Shown: one piece after another, positions 45,403-58,800 of the stretch
Numbering within the stretch: position 1 is the stretch's first letter
Layout: the number at the start of each line of letters is the position of its first letter
From: Hirudinaria manillensis
Taxonomy: Eukaryota; Annelida; Clitellata; Hirudinida; Hirudinidae
DNA length: 64,000 nucleotides
Reading direction: 5' to 3'
Assembly (NCBI GenBank): GCA_034509925.1
Contig: CM067528.1
Location: 9,957,501-10,021,500 of the forward strand
Made by a program: the position numbers and the translations under genes
The notes under the pieces: generated by a model
Databases searched by the model: none
Seen by the model: the letters and a program-made list of their open reading frames with translations, nothing else
Told to the model about the DNA's origin: nothing

Positions 45403-46539
45403 ATGTCTGGCGAAGAGGTAATATTGAGAAAAAGCAACAAACAGGCTGTGCTTCTAAAGGACAAAAGAAGGCTCAGAGAAAAAAGACGAAGCACTGGAAT
45501 CGGAGAACTTGATCTTGACAACTTAATGGTTTGATGTTATTATTAAGCTTTCGCAAACGTTTCCATTTTGGCGAATACTTATTTCTTTTAAGTATTAATC
45601 AGTATTATTATTACTAATTATTATTATTGTTAACATTATTAATATTGTTATTATTAATTCCTTTTAGAAGCAGTTAAATTTGTTTCAGCTCAACGATGAA
45701 CTCACAGCCTCTAATACGGCACTCAACGAATCACCACTTCTCCCGATTTGTCGCATAGGTGACAGGACTTCGACCCCAGAAACTAAATCAGCATTTATTT
45801 ATCCTTCTGTTGGCTCAGGAACGACAAACGAGTTACGACGTAGTTTTACAACGCCGGCTAACTTGGAAAATACATCTATTCAAGGGTCATCTTTGACTTC
45901 CGAACAACTTGGTGCTCCCAAATCTTCAAATGTCGGCCATAGTTCGAATAGTCCGTCAGCTTCTCTAAAGGATGATAACAAACCGTCAGGAATAGAATGT
46001 CAACAATGTCCTATTATCCTCGAAACCTGTTCTACCCTCCAAAAGGACATCAGGCAATTGAAAAAAGTAGGTTCAACTTGAAGTCTGCTCGGAAAATATG
46101 TTTTCGAGACTAATTTTGGAACCACCAGACCATCATTCAATAATTTTAAGGTTTATGAGGCTCATTATTTTATGAACAAACAATTTATTTTCACTGTTAA
46201 ATTTAAAATTTATCTTGGACAAAACTCAGGATTACGCAAATGAACTACAAAAAATGAGAAAGTTGCTGGAAGCAAAAGACGACGAAATAAGGATCCTCGC
46301 CAGCAAAATCGATCTTTTGTCCGACGTAAGTTTACCATTTGTTTCACTTCATTAACTACTTTTTAAGACTTAAATTAACGCTTCAAAGTGTCAATTCAAT
46401 TGATTCAAAAATATACAAACCAACATCAGTGTCGAATCACTTTTTGTAGACTCTGAAGTTGGCTGACGAAAGCTACACACGTCTGAGGGAAGAAAACGAC
46501 ATACTCATGAAACATTTTAGCTCTAATTCAGAGAAATAA
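45403..46539 (+). CDS. Unrecognised small coiled-coil protein
   Basis: I do not recognise this gene. Four exons with clean GT-AG borders, all in phase 0: 45403-45528, 45689-46066, 46230-46325, 46450-46539; 229 residues. The N-terminus is strongly basic (MSGEEVILRKSNKQAVLLKD, then RRLREKRRSTG). The middle is Ser/Thr/Pro-rich and looks disordered. Residues from about 145 hold a CQQC motif and then a predicted coiled coil (LQKDIRQLKK, ELQKMRKLLEAKDDEI, TLKLADESYTRLREENDILM). The consistent phase and an AATAAA just after the stop make it a real gene. The coiled coil suggests a scaffold or cytoskeletal/centrosomal role, but that is a guess. Confidence 0.75.
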
Positions 46540-46546
46540 ATTTTTG

Positions 46547-46552
46547 AATAAA
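46547..46552 (+). terminator. Polyadenylation signal AATAAA of the coiled-coil gene
   Basis: AATAAA begins 8 bases after the TAA stop at 46539, implying a very short 3' untranslated region. Confidence 0.6.
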
Positions 46553-46752
46553 ATATAAAAATACTAATAGAGCAATGATTGAATTGATAAATCATAAAAA
46601 ATTGCTATCATTGAGTTTTCCGACAATTGGAAATTAGAAATACCGAAACAACCAGCCTTTCGGCGTCTTGGTGGAGAGCACGGCCGTTACAGGTTGTGGT
46701 GGGGCTGTGTTTTAGCGGGATTCGACTTACTGCTGCGTTCGACTAGTTTTTG

Positions 46753-48694
<1,942 letters not shown>

Positions 48695-48829
48695 GTGTTC
48701 GCCATTAGGTTATAAACTTTTGCTTGGATTTGTGACTAAGTTTAAACGATGCCGGAAGATTCGAGTTTTCCTCAAATACAATTTTATTGGCTAAGACTTG
48801 CCTAATTGAATGGACGCATCTATTTCACA

Positions 48830-51050
48830 TTAATTTCCCTCCATCACGTTTGGAATATCTGCATCTGGGTTGAATGGTTGGGTCAGGAAACGCGAGAACT
48901 TCTGTATCTGACCGGAGCCCCTAACTTCGTGCTCCATCAGAGGCAACTTAGTAACATGGAAATCTTCATAAAGGTCTTCAATCTGTTAAAAATCATTCGA
49001 TCATCATCAGGCTTGTTTGTTTATCTTTGCAGCTGTATTGCAAATAAGAGGGTGGGTGTACCTGGCTGAGGTATTTAGCTTGGATTTTGTGTCTGGCTTC
49101 GCAGACCTTGCAGGCTTTTTCTTTCGAGCTTAGTAGCACCAGCTGGTTTACAATGATGTTGTGAGTGTCAATTCGTGCCTTTGTCAGTTCTTGAACAAGC
49201 CTCTCTGTTTCGTACAGTGAGAGGAATTCTGCTATGCAGACACAAACAAATGTTGTCTGGTCCTGAAAACAAAAATGATGTGCCTTCTTTAGTCGAACTG
49301 ATTATTGACAGTTAAGATGGTAGTTCATCTCAGTGCTGGTTAATATTTGTAATACGTTTTTCTACATGAATGCACTGAAGATGAATCTATGTATAGTTTA
49401 GGTAGGAAATTTTGAACTTGGCTTTCTAATTTTAGTAAAAATGTCTGATTTTGTTTGGTAAGATATGCAAATGCAGTGATGTAGGATGGGAATGCCAAAA
49501 ATTATCTTATTAGAAAGCCCATCAAAAGATGGTGACTGACCGGGTCCTTGAACTGTTCATTAACTTGCTTGATCACTGGAAGGACTTCCTCAAACTTTCT
49601 GGTCAGATCATCAGAGTTCACGTCAGGCATGCCCAGCATTGCTGCAATCTATAGCAGAATTGATGATCAGATTAGTGACCAAATATTGAGTACATATTGA
49701 CACGTAACACAATAACAATGTATAACATAATGAGTATGTTATCAACCTGACAAAAATTGATATACCTGATTTATGAATGGACTGAGGTGGCTCTTTAGTC
49801 TCAAAATCTTTCCTAAGCCTTTCTCAACCACTGATGGAAAAGATAAGAGCCTCAATGTGTGGCCTGTGGGTGCTGTGTCAAACACCACCACAGAGAAGTT
49901 CATGCCCTTCACGAGCCTAGCATAGGAATAAGGATTCACTTACAAAAAAGATTTTAACGAGTTCACACATTTGATGAATTAATGGACTCATTTGGTGCAT
50001 ATAAATTGTTTTATTTTAAGCTTTCAAAGAGGCTGACATTTTTACTACAGTCTATGGTAAGTTCTATTTGCATCCTTAAAAGCAAACAAACACTTGCAAG
50101 TGTTCAGCATGATTGAATGGCAGAACCACATGGACTGAACAGTGCGATTAAATCATATTTTTCATGAGCATTTTATATGCCATGGTCTCGGCCAACTTTA
50201 ATTGTCAAGATACCAAATTGATGATGATTGATGCATGTTAGCTCTCACTTCATGACTTCAGCATAACTCATGGCTTCATCAATGCCTGGCAAGGCCTGCA
50301 TCATGTCCACCATCATTGATCTTCCTATGCTAGCGACATCTGTTATTAGTCAAATGACTAATTTCTTAATTTACTGACAGCAATGCAGTTAGAGTGAATT
50401 TAAAGTGAGTTTAAATCAATTTAAGAGGCTTTACAGAAGAAAAGTGGATTAATACACAAGAAAAAATAAACACTAAAACAATTCTAGACATCAACAGTTT
50501 TGAATACAGCAACTGTTACTCACTTTGTTCTTCAAAATATTCATCTGGCAATTCTCCAATTCCAACATTGGGGTCGATTTCCTTCATTACAAGCATTTGT
50601 TTTTAGGCTAAGATTATGTCTACACAAGACTAAGTATTATTCAAATCCGTTTATATATCAATCTCCACTCAAAGACAATGTAAAAAATTCTGTTGAATGT
50701 TTAAATGCTATCCCATTGCAAAACATACCATTGCATACAAGTTGGTAAATCCTTTGACTTGAGTTGGTACTTTTGTAAACTTTTGGTCAAAAGCATCGGA
50801 TATGTTATGAGCAGGATCAGTTGAGATAATAAGAACAGATTCCCGAACTTTGGACAGTTGTATAGCTAAGCTACAGCTATTAAAAAAATAGTATGTAACA
50901 ACTCTTTTTTTGAATTGCCTCAAATCACATTGTGACTATTCGGTCGTACCTGCACGTAGTTTTGCCCACACCACCTTTCCCTCCAACAAATATCCATTTC
51001 AACGACGTCTGATCAATAATATTTTTTAGCGATGGATCCAGAGCGTCCAT
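48830..51050 (-). CDS. GET3: ATPase GET3/ASNA1, tail-anchored protein targeting factor
   Basis: Cytosolic ATPase that carries newly made tail-anchored membrane proteins to the ER. Start ATG at 51050 ([20 protein letters not shown]). Eight exons: 51050-50950, 50876-50729, about 50588-50523, 50340-50252, 49918-49768, 49650-49542, 49263-49063, 48981-48830. The deviant P-loop [10 protein letters not shown] is at about residues 24-33. Other family motifs are [39 protein letters not shown] (switch II) and the zinc-binding CKVCEAR. The end is PNVMEGN. Length is that of the family. It converges with PKA-C; 135 bp separate the two stops. TTTATT at 48783 reads AATAAA on its strand, 42 bases past the stop. 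Confidence 0.95.
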
Positions 51051-51669
51051 GACTAGCTACCAGATGCGAGAGTTTTACCGATTTAAAAGGAAATGACAAG
51101 CAATAAACACTAAACAGTCTATCAAGCAAGCAGAATCGATCATATATATACATAGGAAATGAGACTTGACAAAATGTTCACAATAAAAATAAAATAAAAA
51201 AAGTTTGACGGCATATTAATTTGTTAGCGATACAATCAAGTATAATCCTTAGGTAATGGCTCAAATAATGAGATCAAACAAGACGAGCAAGCTAATGCAA
51301 TTACCATTAAGTGATGCTAAAATATGTGCAGATTAAAACTTGTGCATTATATTGAAAGACAGATGCGATGAAGTTTACAGATGCTGCATTTAGTGAATAA
51401 CATGTAAGATTAATGAAATTCTAGTACTATTTTTTTTATGATGATAAATTTTAAAATTACTAGTCCTATAATATTTACAGTAAATAATAGATCCATAAAA
51501 TAATACTATATAATATTACTAAATAATATATACTTTTACATATTATATATATTTATTAAAATTTAAACACCATTCAAAAATTAAACAAAAAAAGTTCGCA
51601 ACACCAAAATGCACCCATTCATCTGCCTTGGATTATTAAGTTTGCCACGCTGTGGTGTCGTGTTGTTAT
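51051..51669. promoter_or_regulatory. Divergent promoter region of GET3 and GARS
   Basis: 619 bp separate the two start codons, which point away from each other. The sequence is AT-rich, especially 51420-51600, with no coding features. It must contain or overlap both promoters. No clear TATA or initiator site can be assigned. Confidence 0.55.
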
Positions 51670-51804
51670 ATGGTGTTGCGGTTGTTTTGTTCTGGATTGA
51701 GGCTAGTTTGTAATTCAGCCCCGCCGCTTAAAGTTTGCAATTTTGAAAGGACAAGGTTTTTTTCGAAACACGTTACCCCTGCCGCTCCGGTTTTCAGTTA
51801 TAAA
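51670..51804 (+). other. Predicted mitochondrial targeting leader of GARS
   Basis: 45 codons between the first and second in-frame ATG. They encode several Arg/Lys and only one acidic residue, mixed with Leu, Val, Phe and Ser, which is the composition of a mitochondrial presequence. Translation from the upstream ATG would give the mitochondrial form and leaky scanning to 51805 the cytosolic form. Confidence 0.75.
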
Positions 51805-54800
51805 ATGTCTCAAGGAGATAATGATTTGCTCCCACTTCAGAATGTTGTTAAGGAAAAGGTAAATAATATTGAGTCTTCTTAACAGCTCTGTGCCTCTAAG
51901 TTAGACAATTTATTTTCTAGGGAGATGCTGTTCGTAATCTCAAGGAAATAGGGGCTCCTGATAGTGATGTAAAAAAAGCTGTTGCAGAGCTGCTTGCAGC
52001 TAAAAGAGTTTTGGAAAACAAAGTAAGCATTTTGTGATAAAGCTCTTTATTTTTGTCCCATACTTAAACTCCTTCATTTAAAAAAATTAAGCTTCTGGAG
52101 CTGAGTAAAGCACAGGATGGTGATGTGCTAGATGAGGCCAAGCTGGCAGATCTGTTGAAGCAGAAATTTTTTTATGATCAAGCTTTCTCTATTTATGGGG
52201 GCATTGCTGGTCTGTATGATTTTGGTCCATTTGGATGTGCCATGATGGAAAACATCCTCTCAGTCTGGAGGCAATTCTTTATTCTCAATGAGAGGATGCT
52301 TGAAGTTAAGACATCCCTTCTTACCCCTGAACCTGTATTAAAGTGAGCTGATGGCTTATTGAGTAAGTTTGAATGGGATTAATTAATTAAAATTGACTTT
52401 TCTTTGTAGGGCATCTGGACATGTTGATAGATTTGCAGATTACATGGTGAAAGATAAGGTTACAGGAGAATGTTTTAGGGCTGATCATCTCATCGAAGGT
52501 TTGTTGGGGCAAAATTTTCACTCAGACTCATCCTAAATGTAAATGAGCTATTATGTTTAGGTCATCTTGAGAAGCTCCTTGCTGATAACAAGACCAGTGA
52601 GACAGTGAAAGCTGAAATTAGAAGTTTGCTCCCTAAGGTAGATTTTGCATGACTGCTTAGATTATGAAGGCACAATTCTGAGATGAGTGTCCGATTAATT
52701 GGACTTGTGAATGAATTGGATAGGTGGATGGATTCAGCAGGCAAGACATGGAGGACACCATCAAGAAGTACAACATGAAGTTCCCGACCACCAACAATGA
52801 CATCAGTGAACCACAGGAGTTCAACTTGATGTTTGGAACTCACTTTGGTCCCACGGGCCTCGTAAAGGGGTCTGTATTTGGATTTGACTTTTAATTTAAT
52901 TTTTTGTGACATGCTCCTTTATATATATATTTGCCTACAGGTTCTTGAGGCCTGAAACTGCTCAGGGTATATTCGTTAACTTCAAGGGATTGTTGGACAT
53001 AAAGAAAGGCAAGCTGCCTTTTGCTGCTGCACAGATCGGATATGCTTTTAGGAATGAAATATCTCCAAGGTCTGGACTGCTTCGAGTTAGGTGTGTTATA
53101 TTCTCCTTTTTCATTACTGTCCTTATGATTCTGGATATTTTAATTTCTAATCATCCGGGAATATTTTTCAAATCAGGGAATTTGTCATGGCCGAAATAGA
53201 GCACTTCTGCGATCCTCGGGACAAGTCCCACAAGAAATTCAAGTCGGTGGAAAATACGGAGATGACTTTCTACTCTGCCTGCAACCAGATGGAAGGGGAA
53301 TTGGCACAGAAGATGACGATAGGAGAGGCCGTGAGATCCGTAAGTCACGACGTCCTTTCGCTCGAGTGCTTTGCAATTTTAATTAACTTATTCATCTTTT
53401 TGGCGCTAGGGATTGGTCAACAACGAGACTCTCGGGTATTTCCTGGCCAGAGTTTTCCTCTTCCTGACGAAGATCGGAGTTAAGAAGGATAAGTTGAGGT
53501 TCCGCCAGCACATGTCCAACGAGATGGCTCACTACGCGACTGACTGCTGGGATGCCGAGTGCAAGACTTCATACGTAAGATTTGATTTTGCTCCTAAAAA
53601 GTGACTTATGACTTCAAATCTGGTATTTTGGATTGATGAAGATTAAATATTAATTTCTAACAGGGATGGGTGGAGTGTGTCGGAAATGCTGATAGGTCGT
53701 GCTATGATCTGACCCAGCATTCAAAGGCCACTGGAGTCAAGCTCGTGGCTGAGAGGAAGCTGCCTACACCAGTGAGTATCAACAGTAATTTACTTTTGAG
53801 ATTATTTATCATTCATCTCCAATATAACTTTTTGTATTTAGGTAGAGAAGCAGTTCTCAGAGATTGTGGTTAATAAAGGTTTGAAGCATTTGATAGAATA
53901 TTTAAAGGAATTTCTGTATAAAAATAACATTGTTAATGTCAGGATTGGTTGGTAAGAAGTTCAAGAAAGATGCAAAGGCAATTTGTGGCGAGTTCTCAGA
54001 ATACACAGAAGAGCAAATTGTTTCTCTTGAAAAGCACCTGTCTGAAAATGGGTGAGCATGAATTTCCTGCTGCCAGAGACTTAGCATCGACTTGCATTGC
54101 CTCTTTGCTCGATTTAGGTCCTTTGTCCTCAAGATAAAAGAACAAGAATTTGAGATTGAAAAGGACATGATCGAGGTGAAGAGAACCACGAGATTGTGCC
54201 ACAGTAAGTGACATCGCTCGCATTCTCGACGTGGCATCGGCTGACGATGACCGACCTTGACATTTCAGCCGAGGAGTTTGTGCCTTCCGTCATCGAACCT
54301 TCCTTTGGCATCGGAAGGATCATGTACGTCATATTCGAGCATAACTTCCACATCCGTGAGAACGACGAGCAAAGAACCGTAAGTGTAGCTCCCAGGCACG
54401 CTTAAGAGTGCTTGACGTATTAACTAGTATAATAATGATAGCTAATCTATCCCAATGTTTCAGTATCTTGCCCTACCACCCGCTGTTGCCCCATACAAGT
54501 GCGTGATCCTCCCACTCAGCGGCAATGCCGAATTCGATCCGTTTGTGGACCAATTGTGTATGTTCTAACCGAAGTTGTCAAATTTCTTTAGAAATCAATC
54601 TTGAAATTAATCAAGCAAATCCAAAGCTGGGTCGTACATTGTCCGCAATTTTTTTTAGCCGAGATGCTCACAGATCACAAGGTCTCGCACGACGTGGATG
54701 ACAGCAGCGTCTCCATCGGCAGGAGGTACGCCAGGACGGACCAGATCGCCATACCTTTCGGAATCACCGTCGATTTTGACACCGTCAACCAGAAACCTCA

Positions 54801-55065
54801 CACGGCCACTTTGAGAGAGAGGGATTCCATGAAGCAGATAAGAGCCGAGGTTTGTCATCCGAGATTGCTTTTGTGCCGAGTTAAGCTCGGGTCACCCGAC
54901 TTGTGTCGTTCTGTATTGAATGAACTCGCCATGTTTTAAACATATTTTGTTTTCCGTCAGATTACCGAGCTCCCGAAATTGGTCAGCGATTTGAGCGAAG
55001 GCAGAATCACCTGGAATGAAGTCCTGACCAAGTACCCCATCTTCGAGAAGCAAGAGAGTGGTTAA
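51670..55065 (+). CDS. GARS1: Glycine-tRNA ligase with mitochondrial and cytosolic starts
   Basis: Charges tRNA-Gly with glycine (class II, alpha2 type). About 17 exons, approximately 51670-51858, 51921-52022, 52093-52342, 52410-52498, 52560-52639, 52723-52871, 52941-53089, 53177-53339, 53410-53573, 53664-53772, 53841-53878, 53941-54050, 54118-54203, 54268-54378, 54465-54555, 54658-54849 and 54961-55065. The first ATG (51670) gives an Arg-rich, acid-poor leader ([20 protein letters not shown]) of 45 residues; a second ATG at 51805 (MSQGDNDLL) precedes the WHEP domain ([20 protein letters not shown]). Then come the catalytic core ([30 protein letters not shown]), motif 2 [16 protein letters not shown], motif 3 [11 protein letters not shown] and the C-terminal anticodon-binding domain ([28 protein letters not shown]). 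Two starts of this kind feed mitochondria and cytosol in human GARS1. Confidence 0.96.
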
Positions 55066-55131
55066 TCATTCCACGCATTAGGAATTATTGGCTCCCCATA
55101 GTAATCTCAGCTAACCTATCGATGTCCGAGA

Positions 55132-55137
55132 AATAAA
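55132..55137 (+). terminator. Polyadenylation signal AATAAA of GARS
   Basis: AATAAA 67 bases after the GARS stop codon, in the right orientation. Confidence 0.6.
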
Positions 55138-55895
55138 ATCAACAGTTCATCTTTTATTGCACGTGATGCATGCACTACTAAATGACTTAACCTCAATTTA
55201 TTCAAGCATTATGTAATGGCTTTGCATTTACAAAATGTGTATCTGAATCTGGAGAGCAAAAGCTTGTTCTTTTGAATTGAGTTTTGAAACAACCAAGACG
55301 CCATTTGGCAAATGCGCTGCATGCTTAACTATAAAGCCACAAAGTTGATCAGCCATAAGTTAAGGATGTGTATTGTGAAATACTAAAGCGCCCAGACTTT
55401 GTAACAACCACACTGATAGTCACATTTAGTTTGAGTTACACGAATAGATGCTATATTGGAACTAGCAAAACGAAACAACATACAAACCAGACTTTAATCA
55501 ATACTTAAATTAAGATTAATTAAAAAATATGTTTCTTTACCATGTTTGCATCATGATTGTGGTACAGAAAGTGATGGTCAAAAAAAAAATGTCAAGTGAT
55601 GAGGAATGTGAGGAGTCTGTAGCAAACCATGGATATCCATGTAGGACTTAAGGACTAATGCATAAAACAATAAGCAACCTTCCTATAGATTTCAATCTTA
55701 TGTGGAATGTCTGCTTTTTCTTTGCATAAATTTAAATTTGGTTTTACCATGCAATCTTGTGTTCATGATTTCCGAACAGGGGACCGAACGAACGATTACA
55801 AATTAAAACAGATTGCAGGAATATAAAGACAGTAAATAGATCAGAGCTTCAAGATTATAACAATAAATTTAAAAAAATAGGGAATACAGATTCAA
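55138..55895. other. Convergent intergenic region between GARS and p85
   Basis: No gene supported. AT-rich, non-repetitive, presumably including the 3' untranslated region of the minus-strand p85 gene. Confidence 0.5.
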
Positions 55896-58800
55896 TCAGA
55901 CTTGATCCATCCAGAATACGGGATACTTTAAGGTGACGTTGAGAATGTCGTTGTGCTCAATAAGGGAAGTGTCCTTGTAGTGGAGGACGAGGTCAACGAG
56001 TTCCTTGTGGATGTAAAAAGGCTCGGCAAATCCGTACCCCGTCTCCTTCTTGTCGATCAGGCAGTGAACCACAGACCCGACGTTGCGTCTTTCCTTGTCT
56101 GGGGAACTGCGTTCGAAAAGACACATCAACGAATTACTTCTCGATGGAATCGATGAAATGGTCTCATAGTTTAAGACTCATAGAAATCATATATTGCTCA
56201 CACTATCGACAGGGCATAGGAAGTGCCCTCTCTCTGACGAATGAGGAACGTTCCTATCGGTCGGTCGTGGAGCAGAGATTCGGCACGACCCCGGTTGCAG
56301 TCGGTCAGTAGCCACGAATTCTCCATCAGGTGCGGAACGGTTTCTTTGCTGACAACCTCTCGTCCTTCCTTAATCAGTCCTATATTTTCCTGGGTCTCGC
56401 CACACTTTTCCAGCAGCCTATGTAGTATTTACCAAGTCAGCATTTACAAAACTCGAGAAATTTGAACGCAGAAAAATTTTGCACGAACTGTTCTTTGCGA
56501 TCCTTGTCTTGAGTACACCTGATCATGTCGACTTTCTTCTCGTCCAATTTATTTCTGACCTCTTCCAACTGTCTATCGACGTGGTATAGTTCACGCTCAA
56601 TCGAAGCAATAATGTCGGTGAGAGTGCCCAACTTTTTTGATATTATATCAAAATTTCCTTCTGAAATTCTTTAAAACAACTTACATTAAATGATTAAACA
56701 AAGAGAAATGGAAAGAAAAAAAAAAAGTGACGAAGATATGATCCATCAGCAGTGCAAAATCATTCAGTAAAAATTAGATTTGTATATACACACTTCATTA
56801 TGTCCCCTGATGACTTGAACTTTGCAGCAATATCTGCATGTTCCTTGTACATGGAACAAACTTGAATGTAGGCACTTATAGCAGCTTGTTTCATTCTAGA
56901 CTCCTATAATGAAAATTAATCAATGAATCTTACATAGCATCTCTGAAATCTCACCAAAATCGAGAGAGAGAGAGAGAAAGAGAGAGTGAGAGATGACAAA
57001 AATATGGATCCCATTGCAGTCACCTCTGTCAGGCTTTCCTCATCTCCGTGAAGTATTAACAGTTCCTCGTCCAATTCTCCATGTTTCCTGCACAGCTCCT
57101 TGAATTCATTTCTCAGCTTCACAATGTCAAGTATCTCAGACATCTGTTGAGACGTTATGGTTCATTTGTTCAGCATATAATTTGCATAAATTCAAGTCAG
57201 TCAAAAATGGACATTGTTGTTTCACAGACAAATAAATAAAAACTATTCCTAGGTGAAAATCTAGTCTAGTAAAAACCAGTGATTAGAAAAGCTGAAACAG
57301 TTAGCTCAGCAAATACATTACTTAATTACATTATATTACAATAATTACTTTATTATTATCAGTTAATTAGTTTTAAAAAATCAAAGGGGCCACTTATGAG
57401 AGCAGCATTTCACCCTTTCTTTGGGCCTCAGAATTGGAAATTGAAGTTTGAGATCCAGACTACTGTTAAAATCCACAAGAGAATTATGGCTATAATATTG
57501 GATCAAATCTTCCACAGAATTGAAAAGTAGAGTCTCCATGAGGCCGTATTTGCCATGGTTGTGGTAAATCTTTATCAGCATGTTTTTGCAATTTTTCCTA
57601 GAATCAAATAACAAAAGCATCTAAAATATGCATGCCACCACTGCAGTCACCTCACAGCCATTGCAGTACAAACGTAACGTCGACAAGAGGTTTCCGTTAA
57701 AAACGATCGCAACCGAATGTTTTTTCCGATCGAAAATGTCTGAAAAAAAATGATTCAACTCGATGAACTCCGCTGACCTCAGAGTGAGAGTGTAAGGGGC
57801 GTTCTCCTCTTTGTTTGTCGAGTCACGCACCAGGAACGTGCCGTCGGGCGTGTTGAGCATCTTGTCGTTGACCTCCTCCCTGCAACAATCCAAAAAGAAA
57901 AAATATAATCAAGGATGGTTATATAGGCTGGATGTATAGACTGGATATATAGGCTGTATGTATAGGCTGGATATATAGACTGGATGTATAGACTGGATAT
58001 ATAGGCTGGATGTATAGGCTGGATGTATAGACTAGATATATAGGCTGGATTTTGTTGAATTAAGCACCAATACAAAGTAAGACATCTTGCCTTGAAATAT
58101 CCTCCCAATACCAAGGGGATGACTTGATGGAACCACTGTCATGACCTGGAGCTGCTTGGTCATCTCCTTAGGAGTAGGCATCCAATATTAAACGAAATTA
58201 AATTTCTAAATGATTTTAACGGAAAATCCTAATTCGGCCAGTAGCCAAGGACGAACCTTGTACTCTCAAGAGTGATTCTATGCACCTAGTTTGAACTTTG
58301 GTATTGTCTATTATGTCCCTGCAAGGAAGCATTAAAGACAAAATGTTAAGAGTACAAAAATAATTTTACATTAAAAACAATCAAAAGACAACATTATCCT
58401 CGCCCAAGGTGGACGCATGAGAATCTGGTTAAAAATCCTCGCTAGTTTGTTCAGATTGTCGCCTTTGTCTTTTCTCAGATGAGCGATGAGAAACATTAGC
58501 GTGGCTTTGTGTATTTGAGGCAGACTGTCTATCAGCTCGGTCCTATCTACTTCTTCTGCAAAGAAAAAATTAACGACGTCAGGTCGGTCGAGATTTATCG
58601 ACCGAGTCGGATACCTAGCTGAATGAACGATGCGTAGAACTTCTCCGGTATCACGGGATCGGGCAGGTCTCTTAGAAACTTTTTCAAAACTCCACCGACT
58701 ACGGAACAGTCGTACGAACTTAGACTGAGACTCGAAAGGCAAGAAGCATCTGTGAAAACACCAATTCCAGGTGGCATCACTCACCATCAAATCAGCAATT

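Noticed and set aside
57779-58114. Ser-Ile-His-Pro-Ala-Tyr repeat protein
   Set aside because: Product of the 13-bp minisatellite in an intron.
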